Positions 44,844 to 53,447 of a DNA stretch of 64,000 nt are shown here, piece after piece (within the stretch, counting starts at the first letter, position 1; each line of letters begins with the position of its first letter). The stretch is from JADHLJ01 sp038146985. GTDB taxonomy: Bacteria > Pseudomonadota > Alphaproteobacteria > Thalassobaculales > Thalassobaculaceae. The notes beneath the pieces are model-generated. The model did not search any database. It was not told the DNA's origin and worked only from the letters and a program-made list of their open reading frames with translations. A program made the position numbers and the translations under genes. The DNA is taken from assembly GCA_038146985.1 (NCBI GenBank), contig JAYQSQ010000015.1, positions 62,001-126,000 on the forward strand, written 5' to 3'.

Positions 44844-45781
44844 GCAGCGGAAAGCCAGGACGCCCGTCGGGGCCGGCGGACTGCCCCTATATCGAGCCGT
44901 TCCTGGAAATGCTTTATGCGGAGCGGGGCGCGTCGGTCAACACGGCGCAGGCCTATCAACGTGATCTTCGCCATTTCGAAGCCCAACTCGCGCCTCGCGG
45001 CGTCCGGTTGGACAAATGCTCGGTTGAGGATCTTCGTGGCTACATGTCGGCGCTGGAACAGGCGGGAATGGCGCCAAAGACGGCGGCCAGACGGCTGTCG
45101 GCGCTTCGCCAGTTCTTCCGGTTCCTGTACGCCGAGGGTTTGCGCGGCGACGACCCCAGTTCGGCCATCGATGCTCCGCGCCTCGGCCGCTCATTGCCCA
45201 AGATCCTGTCGGAGGGCGAGGTGGAGGCCCTGCTTTCCGGCGCGCGGGCGCGTCGCGGACCCGAGGGCCGCCGTCTGGTCTGCCTGCTCGAAATCGCTTA
45301 TGCGACGGGACTGCGTGTTTCCGAACTCGTCGGGCTGCCGATGGCGGCGGCGGCCCGTGACCAAAGATTGCTGATTGTCCGGGGCAAGGGCGGCAAGGAG
45401 CGGATGGTGCCGCTGACCGAGGCCGCGATGGACGCCATCGCCGCCTACCGCGCCGACCGCTCACATTTTCTCGGCGGCGTTCCCGAGTCGCCGTATCTCT
45501 TCCCTTCCCGTGCCGCCGAGGGACATCTTACGCGGCGGCGTCTGGGTCAAATGCTGAAGGAACTCGCGCTTGAAAGCGGCGTTGACCCCGCCAAGGTGTC
45601 GCCGCATGTCTTGCGACACGCCTTCGCGACGCATCTATTGGATCATGGCGCCGATCTGCGGAGCGTTCAGCAGATGCTGGGTCACGCCGATATATCCACC
45701 ACGCAGATCTACACGCATGTTCTCGGCCAGCGTCTCAAATCCATCGTCGAGACGCATCATCCCTTGGCGGAAAGGCGATGA
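44840..45781 (+). CDS. xerD: Tyrosine recombinase XerD
   Basis: This 313-residue recombinase resolves chromosome dimers at dif with XerC. It has an N-terminal SAM-like core-binding domain (FLEMLYAERGASVNTAQAYQ) and the catalytic set: Arg in YATGLRVSELVGL, Lys in VRGKGGKERMVPL, HxxR in SPHVLRHAFATHLL, and the final His and Tyr in GHADISTTQIYTHV. The ATG at 44840 overlaps the stop of the upstream gene (ATGA). Integrase-type alternatives are unlikely given the compact length and no neighbouring mobile genes. Confidence 0.94.
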   Translation: MSSGKPGRPSGPADCPYIEPFLEMLYAERGASVNTAQAYQRDLRHFEAQLAPRGVRLDKCSVEDLRGYMSALEQAGMAPKTAARRLSALRQFFRFLYAEGLRGDDPSSAIDAPRLGRSLPKILSEGEVEALLSGARARRGPEGRRLVCLLEIAYATGLRVSELVGLPMAAAARDQRLLIVRGKGGKERMVPLTEAAMDAIAAYRADRSHFLGGVPESPYLFPSRAAEGHLTRRRLGQMLKELALESGVDPAKVSPHVLRHAFATHLLDHGADLRSVQQMLGHADISTTQIYTHVLGQRLKSIVETHHPLAERR

Positions 45782-45854
45782 TGCCGGCCTCGCTGCTGCC
45801 CGCCGAACCGCTGGACGTGGCAAGACGCTTATGCCAATCAATGGCGTCAGCTGA

Positions 45855-46844
45855 ATGTTGGGGGCGAGAACCTTGAGCGGGAACCCGACGCGCGTGTTTT
45901 TGGATTTCGAGAAACCCGTGGCCGACCTCGAGGGCAAGATCGAGGAATTGCGGCATCTGTCGACCGACGGCGATATCAACATCGCCGAGGAGGTCGGAAA
46001 GCTGCAATCGAAGGTCGACCGCCAGCTTCGCACGACCTATCAGAAACTTTCGCCCTGGCAGAAAGTTCAGGTCGCGCGGCACCCGAACCGGCCGCATTTC
46101 AAGGATGTCGTTGCAGCCCTGGTCACGGATTTCACGCCACTCGCCGGTGATCGGGGCTTCGCCGAGGACAAGGCGATTGTCGGGGGAATCGGCCGGTTCC
46201 GGGGCTTCTCCTCCGTCATCATGGGTACGGAAAAAGGCAACACGACCAAGGAGCGGCTGGAAACGAATTTCGGCATGGCCCGCCCGGAGGGCTATCGCAA
46301 GGCGCGGCGCCTGATGGACCTGGCCGAGCGGTTTCGCCTGCCGGTTCTGACTTTCGTCGATACCGCCGGCGCCTATCCGGGTATCGGCGCCGAGGAGCGC
46401 GGTCAGGCGGAAGCGATCGCCCGGGCGATCGAAACCAGCCTCGGACTGACTGTCCCGGTGGTGGCGGCGATCATTGGCGAAGGCGGATCGGGCGGCGCGG
46501 TGGCGCTGGCGACCGCTGATCGCGTGCTCATGTTCGAACACGCGATCTATTCGGTGATCTCGCCGGAAGGCTGCGCGTCGATCCTTTGGCGCAGCAGCGA
46601 GCATGCCAAGGACGCGGCCGAGGCATTGCGGCTCACTGCCCAGGACCTGAAGCAGATGGCGGTGATTGACGAAATCGTGCCGGAACCCTTGGGGGCCGCC
46701 CATCGCGGACGGGACATCGCGCTGAACGCCCTTGGCGATGCGGTGGAGAAAGCCATCCGGGAATTGCTGCCGATGGATGCGGGCACTTTGCGCGCCAAGC
46801 GCCGGGAAAAATTCATCGCCATGGGGAAGATCGGGCTGTCCTGA
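45855..46844 (+). CDS. accA: Acetyl-CoA carboxylase carboxyltransferase subunit alpha
   Basis: This protein of 323-329 residues carries the alpha half of the carboxyltransferase that makes malonyl-CoA for fatty acid synthesis. It begins FLDFEKPVADLEGKIEELR and has NFGMARPEGYRKARRLMDLA, FVDTAGAYPGIGAEERGQAE and GEGGSGGAVALATADRVLMF, then SVISPEGCASILWR. The ATG at 45855 gives 329 residues; a TTG at 45873 with GGGGGCG upstream is a good alternative. AccD lies elsewhere. It follows xerD, an order frequent in alphaproteobacteria. Confidence 0.95.
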   Translation: MLGARTLSGNPTRVFLDFEKPVADLEGKIEELRHLSTDGDINIAEEVGKLQSKVDRQLRTTYQKLSPWQKVQVARHPNRPHFKDVVAALVTDFTPLAGDRGFAEDKAIVGGIGRFRGFSSVIMGTEKGNTTKERLETNFGMARPEGYRKARRLMDLAERFRLPVLTFVDTAGAYPGIGAEERGQAEAIARAIETSLGLTVPVVAAIIGEGGSGGAVALATADRVLMFEHAIYSVISPEGCASILWRSSEHAKDAAEALRLTAQDLKQMAVIDEIVPEPLGAAHRGRDIALNALGDAVEKAIRELLPMDAGTLRAKRREKFIAMGKIGLS

Positions 46845-46876
46845 TCCGGAGCGGGGGACGCCCAGGGCCGGGCCCG

Positions 46877-48244
46877 CTAAGCCGTCGATTGACTGTGCTC
46901 GAACAGGAAAACGCTGTCGCCGATTTGCCGTATCGTGGTTGGCACGCCGCCGCGGGCATGATGCAGAAGGAAGCGATACCGCTCTGTGATGTCTTCAAGG
47001 GATATGGACATCTTGCGCTTGAAGTAATCCGAGCGGTCCATCGAGGAGAGAACCTTGTCCGGGCTCACAGGTGCCCATGCGCGGGTTTTGTCCAAGAGGC
47101 CTCGCGCTTCGATCTGTTTCATGATCAGCTGTGCGGTTGTTTCAAAGACGAAATCGCCGTCGAGACCGGCGAAATGCAGGTCCCGTGCCGTCCTGCGTTC
47201 CGAAGCATGACCGGCCTCGAGATCGAGTGTCCCGGCAAGGAAGGCCTGAGCCTTGGCGATCGCCTCTCCAGCGCCCACTGCCATTGGAACGATGTGGTTC
47301 GACACGAACCACCGCCATTGGTCTTGTTCCGGATCCTCGGGAAGAATGCTCAAGGTCGGACGGTCGAGCAGTGTCGCTTCGACACCGGTTGTGCATCCCG
47401 TGTGCAAGACCAGTCGAGAAGCGAGGATCATCGCCGCGATGCCACCGTCCCGGATCACCCGCACATTGGACAGATCGGTGAACTCCGTCAACCAGGCACC
47501 CGCACTTTCCGCCGGGTGCGGGCGCACCACGATATTGAGCGACGGATCACTCTCGGCGAGGCCGCGCACCGCAGTCTTGGTGAGGTCATAGTTGATATGG
47601 TCGAGCGCGACGGTGCGCCGATGCATCTCGAAGGTCCAGGGTTCGGCCTCATCAAGCCAGCCGGTGCGGATCATGACGCGCTCATGCTCCTCCTCGCTGC
47701 CCCAGGCTGAATGCACGATGCCTGTATTGGTGTTGAAGAGAACGAAATCTCCGAGCCGTTCCTTGATTGCCGCAACCTCGCGGTCGTGGATCTTCCGGAA
47801 ACGTGGCCGGAGCAGGTCGAGGCGGGCGTTGCCGATGGGAACGACTTTGTCCGATGAACACCCGGTTCGGTTTATCACGGCATTGCGGTGGAACTCGCCC
47901 TGGGCCAGGATCAGTTCGCAATGTGCGCCGATCTCGGGAAAAATATCCCGGCTCATGAACGCATCGCTGGAAAGGCTTAGCGCTTCTTCGTCGCAGGCCA
48001 GGACGACATTGCCCAGTTTCGCCAGATGCATCGCCACGCCGGCCTGAATCCGATTAAGACCCTTGAGCAGCACCCATCCCGGTGGATAGCTGTTGGCCAG
48101 GTTCTGATTCACCAGCCACTGCTGTCCAACCACGACAGGCAGGTGATGGCGCAGCAGGCGGCTGGTCAGCAGCAACCGCGCGTCCAGTTCCCGCGACAGG
48201 GTCTCGATCGGCAGATAAACCGCTGGCGTCGGCCGGGGCGTCAC
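46877..48244 (-). CDS. Surface carbohydrate biosynthesis protein, GT-B-like
   Basis: This 455-residue protein (GTG start at 48244) resembles the surface-carbohydrate biosynthesis family with a glycosyltransferase-B or epimerase-like fold. It has VYLPIETLSRELDARLLLTS, VVVGQQWLVN, and a C-terminal nucleotide-sugar-like half with PSLNIVVRPHPAESAGAW, RLVLHTGCTTGVEATLLDRP and TLSILPEDPEQDQWR. HTGCTTGVEATLL recalls the donor-binding region of capsule/CDP-glycerol transferases. No membrane segment or signal peptide is evident, so it probably works in the cytoplasm. It is convergent with accA and about 7 kb from the glycan locus at 55-61 kb, with which it may belong functionally. Confidence 0.75.
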   Translation of the reverse strand: MTPRPTPAVYLPIETLSRELDARLLLTSRLLRHHLPVVVGQQWLVNQNLANSYPPGWVLLKGLNRIQAGVAMHLAKLGNVVLACDEEALSLSSDAFMSRDIFPEIGAHCELILAQGEFHRNAVINRTGCSSDKVVPIGNARLDLLRPRFRKIHDREVAAIKERLGDFVLFNTNTGIVHSAWGSEEEHERVMIRTGWLDEAEPWTFEMHRRTVALDHINYDLTKTAVRGLAESDPSLNIVVRPHPAESAGAWLTEFTDLSNVRVIRDGGIAAMILASRLVLHTGCTTGVEATLLDRPTLSILPEDPEQDQWRWFVSNHIVPMAVGAGEAIAKAQAFLAGTLDLEAGHASERRTARDLHFAGLDGDFVFETTAQLIMKQIEARGLLDKTRAWAPVSPDKVLSSMDRSDYFKRKMSISLEDITERYRFLLHHARGGVPTTIRQIGDSVFLFEHSQSTA

Positions 48245-48352
48245 GTCAGGCCGCTTTGCTCGTGTTGTCGGGTACGCGGCCGCGCAAATTCACCGGTCCT
48301 TGATCCCCGTGATGTCCGTTACCGTCCGGTTTGGCGCGAAAGCCTCGGTGGT

Positions 48353-49210
48353 TCAATCCCCGGCCGCCCGCAGACCCTCGAATGCCGGGCTCGGTGGGGC
48401 GTAGGACCGATCATGGGTCAGTGAGGGAACCTTGCCTCGCGCTTTTTCCACGTCCCCCAGATCAATGGTCGCGAGCGATACGCCGGGCTCGGTACCGCCA
48501 TCCAGCAGGACCTCGCCCCAGGGGGCGACGATCACCGAGTGTCCGTAGGTCTTGCGTCCGCCGGCATGGGTGCCGGTCTGTGCTGGCGAGACAATGAAAC
48601 AGCCGTTCTCGATCGCCCGTGCGCGCTGCAGCACATGCCAATGCGCCTCTCCCGTGACCTGGGTGAACGCCGCCGGCGAGAAGATCAGCTTGGCGCCGGC
48701 ATGGGCGAGGTCGCGGAACAGGTAGGGGAAGCGGATATCGTAGCAGATCGTCAGACCCATGGTGCCCCACGGGGTTTCCGCCAGCACCGCCCGGTCACCC
48801 GGCTGATAGGTCCGCGACTCCCGGTACTGGGTGCCGTCGCCGACCTGAACGTCGAACATGTGGATCTTGGAGTAATGGGCAACGATGCTCCCGTCCGGCC
48901 CAACCAGATAGCTTCGGTTGGACAGTTTGTCGTCGGATAGCTTGATCGAGATCGAGCCGATCAGCAGCCAGGTGCCGAGCTCGGCGGCCAGATCCCGAAA
49001 CGCCGCCAGCACCTCGTGGCTCTCCTCGGGGCGGGCACGGGAGAGCGCCTCGTCGCGGCCTGCCGTCATCATACCGACGACCTCCGGCGTGGTGATCAGA
49101 TCGGCGCCGCGGTCCTTGGCCTCGCGGATCATCGCGCCGACCTCGGCGATGTTCTCCGCCGGATCCGCTTTCGAGTTGGTCTGCACGCAGGCGATGGTGA
49201 GTTGGGTCAT
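48353..49210 (-). CDS. Carbon-nitrogen hydrolase (Nit/deaminated-glutathione amidase type)
   Basis: This 285-residue nitrilase-superfamily amidase has the E-K-C triad: Glu in LITTPEVVGMM (about 43), Lys in YSKIHMFDVQ (about 113) and Cys in TICYDIRFPYLFRDLA (about 155). The pattern KIHMFDVQVGDGTQYRES matches the Nit1/Nit2-like branch that repairs deaminated glutathione or hydrolyses omega-amides. A glutaredoxin gene just upstream fits a glutathione connection. The ATG at 49210 is 25 bases beyond the grxC stop, so they are likely cotranscribed. Confidence 0.92.
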   Translation of the reverse strand: MTQLTIACVQTNSKADPAENIAEVGAMIREAKDRGADLITTPEVVGMMTAGRDEALSRARPEESHEVLAAFRDLAAELGTWLLIGSISIKLSDDKLSNRSYLVGPDGSIVAHYSKIHMFDVQVGDGTQYRESRTYQPGDRAVLAETPWGTMGLTICYDIRFPYLFRDLAHAGAKLIFSPAAFTQVTGEAHWHVLQRARAIENGCFIVSPAQTGTHAGGRKTYGHSVIVAPWGEVLLDGGTEPGVSLATIDLGDVEKARGKVPSLTHDRSYAPPSPAFEGLRAAGD

Positions 49211-49235
49211 CGGATCGTCCCCGGTTCGCGAGGCT

Positions 49236-49490
49236 CTAGGCCAGCATCGGATCGAGCTTACCACTGGCCTCAAGCGCCGCCAAATCGTCTGATCCGCCGA
49301 TGCCGACGCCGTTGATGAAGATTTGCGGCACCGTCAGCCTGCCGCCCGAGCGCTCCAGCATTTCCTGTCTCTTGGCGCGGTTTCCTTCGACATCGATTTC
49401 GGTAAAGGCAACACCCTTGCTGGACAGCAGCGTCTTGGCGCGGTGGCAGAACGGGCACCACATGGTGGTGTAGATTTCCACAGTGGCCAT
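49236..49490 (-). CDS. grxC: Glutaredoxin 3 (GrxC type)
   Basis: This 84-residue protein has the dithiol active site TTMWCPFCHRAKTLL (CPFC, residues 12-15) and the glutathione-binding TVPQIFINGVGIGGSDDLA with the cis-proline. It uses glutathione to reduce disulfides. The ATG at 49490 is chosen because EIYTTMWCPFC follows at once, as in the family. It precedes the nitrilase gene and lies beyond a terminator after the GST gene. Confidence 0.95.
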   Translation of the reverse strand: MATVEIYTTMWCPFCHRAKTLLSSKGVAFTEIDVEGNRAKRQEMLERSGGRLTVPQIFINGVGIGGSDDLAALEASGKLDPMLA

Positions 49491-49527
49491 GAATGACCTC
49501 CAGAAGCAGAAGATTGACACGGATAAA

Positions 49528-49558
49528 AGGCCCGGACGGTCTTGTCCAGCCCGGGCCT
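49528..49558 (-). terminator. Rho-independent terminator after the GST gene
   Basis: AGGCCCGG and CCGGGCCT pair around a loop (49528-49558); the minus-strand transcript then runs into TTTTATCC. It lies about 35 bases after the GST stop and before grxC, separating the two transcripts. Confidence 0.8.
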
Positions 49559-49591
49559 CGTTTCCTTACGACACGGTCGATGCGGGCCGAT

Positions 49592-50284
49592 CTAGCTCGC
49601 GAGCCGCTCGTTCTGCGGGAACATGAATTTCTTGGCCTGCGCGTCCATCTCGGTCTTGAATACGTGGCCGTGCCGGTCCTTGATCGACAGGGCGCGTGCG
49701 GCCGCCGGCCGGGCGTTGATCTCGTCGACCAGGCGCTTCAGATGCGGCATGCCGTCAAGAGCGCCGTCTCCGATCACCAACGGCACCATTCGGGCCCAGC
49801 CCCAGACACACATATCGACGATCGTGTACTTGTCGCCCAGCATGAAGGCGCGGCTGGAGAGCCGGTCGTTCAGGATCCCGTAATGCCGCTCGGCCTCGAA
49901 GAGATACCGGTTGACGGCGTAGTCGTTCCCGGCGGGCGCATAGTGCCGGAAATGCACGGACTGTCCTGAATAAGGGCCGATCCCGGTGGCAACGAACATC
50001 ATCCAGGACAGCAGCTCGCCGCGCGCCGCCAGGTTATTCGCGGGCATGAATTTGCCGGTCTTCTCTCCGAGATAGAGAAGGATCGCATTGCTGTCGAAGA
50101 CGACGTTGCCGTCATCCACGATCGAGGGCGACTTGGCGTTCGGGTTGATCGCGAGGTACTCCGGCTTGAACTGGTCACCGAGACGCGAATCAACGGGCAC
50201 CGGCTCGTATTCCAGGCCGGCTTCCTCGAGGAACAGCGCCACCTTCATCGGGTTCGGCGCGGTGTTGTAATAGAATTTCAGCAT
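49592..50284 (-). CDS. Glutathione S-transferase family protein
   Basis: This 230-residue protein has an N-terminal thioredoxin-fold domain (MLKFYYNTAPNPMKVALFLE and GLEYEPVPVDS), NPNAKSPSIVDDGNVVFDSN with the cis-Pro and the Asp-Ser that bind glutathione, and a C-terminal helical domain including YTIVDMCVWGWARM. It resembles bacterial GSTs of the Ure2p/YfcG type. Disulfide reduction or conjugation activity is likely but not specified. It is separated from grxC by a terminator and lies beside a CoA-transferase gene. Confidence 0.9.
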   Translation of the reverse strand: MLKFYYNTAPNPMKVALFLEEAGLEYEPVPVDSRLGDQFKPEYLAINPNAKSPSIVDDGNVVFDSNAILLYLGEKTGKFMPANNLAARGELLSWMMFVATGIGPYSGQSVHFRHYAPAGNDYAVNRYLFEAERHYGILNDRLSSRAFMLGDKYTIVDMCVWGWARMVPLVIGDGALDGMPHLKRLVDEINARPAAARALSIKDRHGHVFKTEMDAQAKKFMFPQNERLAS

Positions 50285-50388
50285 GTCGGGCTCCGTTTCG
50301 AGCGTTGCCGTCCCCTTGGGGCTTCCCTCGGATCCGGCGATATCGGGTCAGGTGCGGCGGGATGGTCCGCCGCTCCGCGCATATGGTA

Positions 50389-51552
50389 TCAGTCATCCGC
50401 CGCTTCCACCGCCGGACGGGTCCATTCGGCGATCACTTCTGCGGTATGTTCACCCAGAAGCGGCGCCGGCCGGCGGATCGAGCCGGGCGTCTCGGACAGT
50501 TTCACTGGCACTCCGATGGTCTTCATCGCACCGACCTTGGGGTGGTGGACATCCACCGCCATGTCACGGGCGATGGTTTGCGGATCGTTGTAGACCTCGA
50601 CATGGTTCATGACCGGGCCGGCCGGAATGCCCGCCGCCTCGAAAGCCGCGCAAAGCTCTTCGGTGGTCTGTTTCCTGAAATAGACCTCGAGTTCCGGAAC
50701 CAGCTCCTTGTTGTTCGCGACCCTGTCGGCCTTGGTCAGGAACCGCGGATCGTCGATCAGGTGCTCACAGCCCAATATCTCGCAGGCGCCGCGCCAGAAA
50801 CTGTCCTGGGCCCCGCCGATGGTCATGTAGCCGTCCTTGGTCGGGAACAGCTGATACGGCGCGGAGCCGCGATGCGCCTGGCCAAGCCGCTCCGGCACCT
50901 CGCCATTGGCAAACACGTTCGCCGCCTCATAGACGCCGAGCGCGATCCCGGATTCGAACAACGAGGTGTCGACATGCTGGCCTCTGCCTGTCCGTTCTCG
51001 GGCCGCGAGCGCGGTCAGAATGCCGATGGCGCCGTTCATGCCGCCACAGACATCGGTGACCGGCACCGGAATACGGTAGGGCGGGCCGTCCGGCGGGCCG
51101 TTGACCGACATCAGGCCCGACATCCCGCAGGCGATCAGATCGAACCCGCCGCGATGGGAATAGGGGCCGGTCTGGCCGAAGCCGGAAATCGAGCAATAGA
51201 TCAGCCGTGGATTCATCTTCGAGACCGCCTCGTAGCCGATGCCCAACCGATCCGCGACGCCGGGCTTGAAATTCTCGATCAGCACGTCGGCGATCCCGAT
51301 CATCTTCTTCAGATGACCGAGATCGGTCGGGTCCTTCAGATTGAAGGCGACCGAGCGCTTGTTGCGGTTCCACAGCATGAACGGCGCGCTTTCGCCGTCC
51401 TGGAACGGTGGTGTCTGACGCAAGGAGTCCCCGCCCGCCGGGTTCTCCACCTTGATCACATCGGCGCCGTGATCGGCGAGGATCATGGCGCAATACGGAC
51501 CGGAGAGATGGCTGGTCAGGTCCAGCACCTTCAAATGCGACAGGGACGACAT
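50389..51552 (-). CDS. CaiB/BaiF family CoA-transferase
   Basis: This 387-residue protein is a class III CoA-transferase. It has LKVLDLTSHLSGPYCAMILADHG-like opening, GADVIKVENPAGGD, NRNKRSVAFNLKDP, VLIENFKPGVADRLGIGYEA, and IYCSISGFGQTGPYSHRGGF, the last region preceding DLIACGMSGLM where the catalytic Asp lies. It transfers CoA between acids; the acid pair is not evident. It is followed by the GST gene and preceded by a 3-hydroxyisobutyrate-type dehydrogenase gene, suggesting a small acid-degradation unit. Confidence 0.93.
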   Translation of the reverse strand: MSSLSHLKVLDLTSHLSGPYCAMILADHGADVIKVENPAGGDSLRQTPPFQDGESAPFMLWNRNKRSVAFNLKDPTDLGHLKKMIGIADVLIENFKPGVADRLGIGYEAVSKMNPRLIYCSISGFGQTGPYSHRGGFDLIACGMSGLMSVNGPPDGPPYRIPVPVTDVCGGMNGAIGILTALAARERTGRGQHVDTSLFESGIALGVYEAANVFANGEVPERLGQAHRGSAPYQLFPTKDGYMTIGGAQDSFWRGACEILGCEHLIDDPRFLTKADRVANNKELVPELEVYFRKQTTEELCAAFEAAGIPAGPVMNHVEVYNDPQTIARDMAVDVHHPKVGAMKTIGVPVKLSETPGSIRRPAPLLGEHTAEVIAEWTRPAVEAADD

Positions 51553-51597
51553 GGGCGGACTCCCTTCTTCGGTTGCGGGCCGTTGGACGCGGCCCGG

Positions 51598-52488
51598 TTA
51601 CTTCGTTTTCGGATCGATAACCTTGATGATGCTGGAGGTGTCGAGGTCCCCATGGCCGTTCTCGATCAGCATTTGGAACACCGCCGTCGCGGTGGCCCCC
51701 AGCGGGGTCGGCGATCCGGCGGCCTGGGCGGCGGCTTGCGACAATCTCAGATCCTTCAGCATCAGCTTGGCCATGAAACCCGGCTTGAACTGGTTGCTCG
51801 ACGGCGAAGTCGCCACCACGCCTGGCATCGGGTTCGAGTTCTCGAAGATAAACGAGCGTCCGGTCGAGGTGGAAATCACATTGTAGAGGACTTCCTTCGA
51901 CACGCCCAAGCGCTCGCCCATCACCATGGCTTCGGCGGCGGCCAACGAGTTGATGCCGGCCAGCATGTTGTTGCAGATCTTGGTGACCTGCCCCAGTCCC
52001 GAGGCGCCGCAATGCACGATATTCTTGCCCATGCCCTGAAGGATCGGCTTCGCCTTCTCGAAGGTCTTGGCATCGCCGCCGCACATAAAGGTGAGGGTGC
52101 CGGCATCGGCCCCAACCACGCCGCCCGAGACGGGTGCGTCCAACATCTCGAAACCGGCTTGCTTGGCGGCGGCCGCCGCCGCCTGCGCGGATTCGACGTC
52201 GATGGTGGAGGAATCGATAAACAGGGTTCCCGGGTCGGCCGCCGCGATCACGCCGTCATTCATGAACACCTCGCGGACATTGGCGCCCACCGGCAGCATG
52301 CTGACCACGAAGTCGACACCCGATGCCGCGTCTTTTACGGAGTCCGCCGCCGTGGCGCCGGATTGCACGACGAAGCTGATCGCTTCCTCGGACAGGTCGA
52401 AGACCTTGAGGCTATGCCCAGCCTTGATCAGATTGCGCGCCATCGGCCCGCCCATATTGCCCAAGCCGATGAATCCGATACGCGCCAT
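51598..52488 (-). CDS. 3-hydroxyisobutyrate dehydrogenase family NAD(P)-dependent oxidoreductase
   Basis: This 296-residue beta-hydroxyacid dehydrogenase has the Rossmann motif GFIGLGNMGGPMARNLIKAG (about 4-23), the substrate loop FEMLDAPVSGGVVGADAGTL (about 117-136) and the catalytic lysine in GLGQVTKICNNMLAG (about 172). Members oxidise 3-hydroxyisobutyrate, tartronate semialdehyde or related acids; which one is not fixed. It lies upstream of the CoA-transferase gene on the same strand. Confidence 0.93.
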   Translation of the reverse strand: MARIGFIGLGNMGGPMARNLIKAGHSLKVFDLSEEAISFVVQSGATAADSVKDAASGVDFVVSMLPVGANVREVFMNDGVIAAADPGTLFIDSSTIDVESAQAAAAAAKQAGFEMLDAPVSGGVVGADAGTLTFMCGGDAKTFEKAKPILQGMGKNIVHCGASGLGQVTKICNNMLAGINSLAAAEAMVMGERLGVSKEVLYNVISTSTGRSFIFENSNPMPGVVATSPSSNQFKPGFMAKLMLKDLRLSQAAAQAAGSPTPLGATATAVFQMLIENGHGDLDTSSIIKVIDPKTK

Positions 52489-52633
52489 GGTCGTCTCCCC
52501 TGATTAATCCTATCCGGACCGCCGATGCGGCGGCCGATATCGCAACGACGGTAACCGCTCCCGACGCCTTGCGCCAAGGGCCCGGACCGCTCCTCCGCGA
52601 TCAAACACGATCCTGCTGACCGCTCAAGAAATT

Positions 52634-53374
52634 TCAGGGAACCCGGGCAATGGTTAGGACGTCGACCGCCTTGGCGCCGGATCGCAGAAGTACCCTCGCG
52701 CAAGCATTCGCGGTGGCGCCGGAGGTCAGAACATCGTCGATCAGCAGCACGCGCTGTCCCTTCAGCCTGGCGCTGAGGTCGCCCGCCACTTTGAAGGCGC
52801 CCCGGACGTTGCGCTCTCGGCCGAGGCGGGTTCGGGTTCCTTGCGACGGTGTCCGGCGGGCGCGGATCAGGCCCAGGACATCCACCGGCACATTTGCGCG
52901 ACGGCCGAGGTCGAGCGCCAGGACGGCGGCCTGATTGTACCGCCGTCGGAGCAGCCGAGTGCGGTGCAACGGTACCGGGACCAGCAAATCGGCCTCGGCC
53001 AGCAAACTAGCGCCGCTGCGCGCCAGCCAGGCTCCGAACAACGGCGCCAGATGCAGGCCGTCGCCATGCTTGAACTTGAGGATCAGGCTTCGGCATCCAT
53101 CGTCGTAGAGCGTCGCCGCCCGCGCGCGCTCGAAAACCGGCGGATCCGAGAGACAGCGCCCACAAATGCTGCGGTCGGCAACTTTGAATTCGAACGGGCC
53201 GCCGCAACGCTGGCACATCGGTTCGGCAATGAAGCCGATAGCCGACCAGCAAATCCCGCAGATCGCGGCCGGCGTGTCGACGATGGTTCCGCAATTCGGG
53301 CATCGCGGCGGAAGCACCGCATCGAGCAGCCAGCGCGCGCCTCGGCGGATCGTCCTCTTGTCCCACCTGATCAT
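52634..53374 (-). CDS. comF: ComF family phosphoribosyltransferase-like protein
   Basis: This 246-residue protein has a cysteine-rich N-terminal zinc-binding region (PPRCPNCGTIVDTPAAICGIC, then CQRCGGPF and CGRCLSDPP) and a C-terminal PRTase fold with RYNQAAVLALDLGRR and the PRPP loop VLLIDDVLTSGATA. ComF proteins work in DNA uptake or repair, though the biochemical role is not settled. The ATG at 53374 starts MIRWDKRTIRRGARW. It is divergent from a methyltransferase gene, a common alphaproteobacterial pairing. Confidence 0.92.
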   Translation of the reverse strand: MIRWDKRTIRRGARWLLDAVLPPRCPNCGTIVDTPAAICGICWSAIGFIAEPMCQRCGGPFEFKVADRSICGRCLSDPPVFERARAATLYDDGCRSLILKFKHGDGLHLAPLFGAWLARSGASLLAEADLLVPVPLHRTRLLRRRYNQAAVLALDLGRRANVPVDVLGLIRARRTPSQGTRTRLGRERNVRGAFKVAGDLSARLKGQRVLLIDDVLTSGATANACARVLLRSGAKAVDVLTIARVP

Positions 53375-53447
53375 GCGTTCTCCTTCAACAGTGCTATGGA
53401 AGGATTTGGGCTGTTTTCCGGCGCGGCTGCCGTGGCATGGTCCGGCA

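Noticed and set aside
46850..46878. Six-base inverted repeat (AGCGGG and CCCGCT) between accA and the convergent gene as a terminator
   Set aside because: Long 17-base loop and no U-run; GC-rich sequence gives such pairs often.
50305..52503. 732-codon plus-strand open frame across the CoA-transferase and dehydrogenase genes
   Set aside because: It spans two genes with recognisable motifs on the other strand and is rich in Arg, His and Gly with no domain; a GC-bias artefact.
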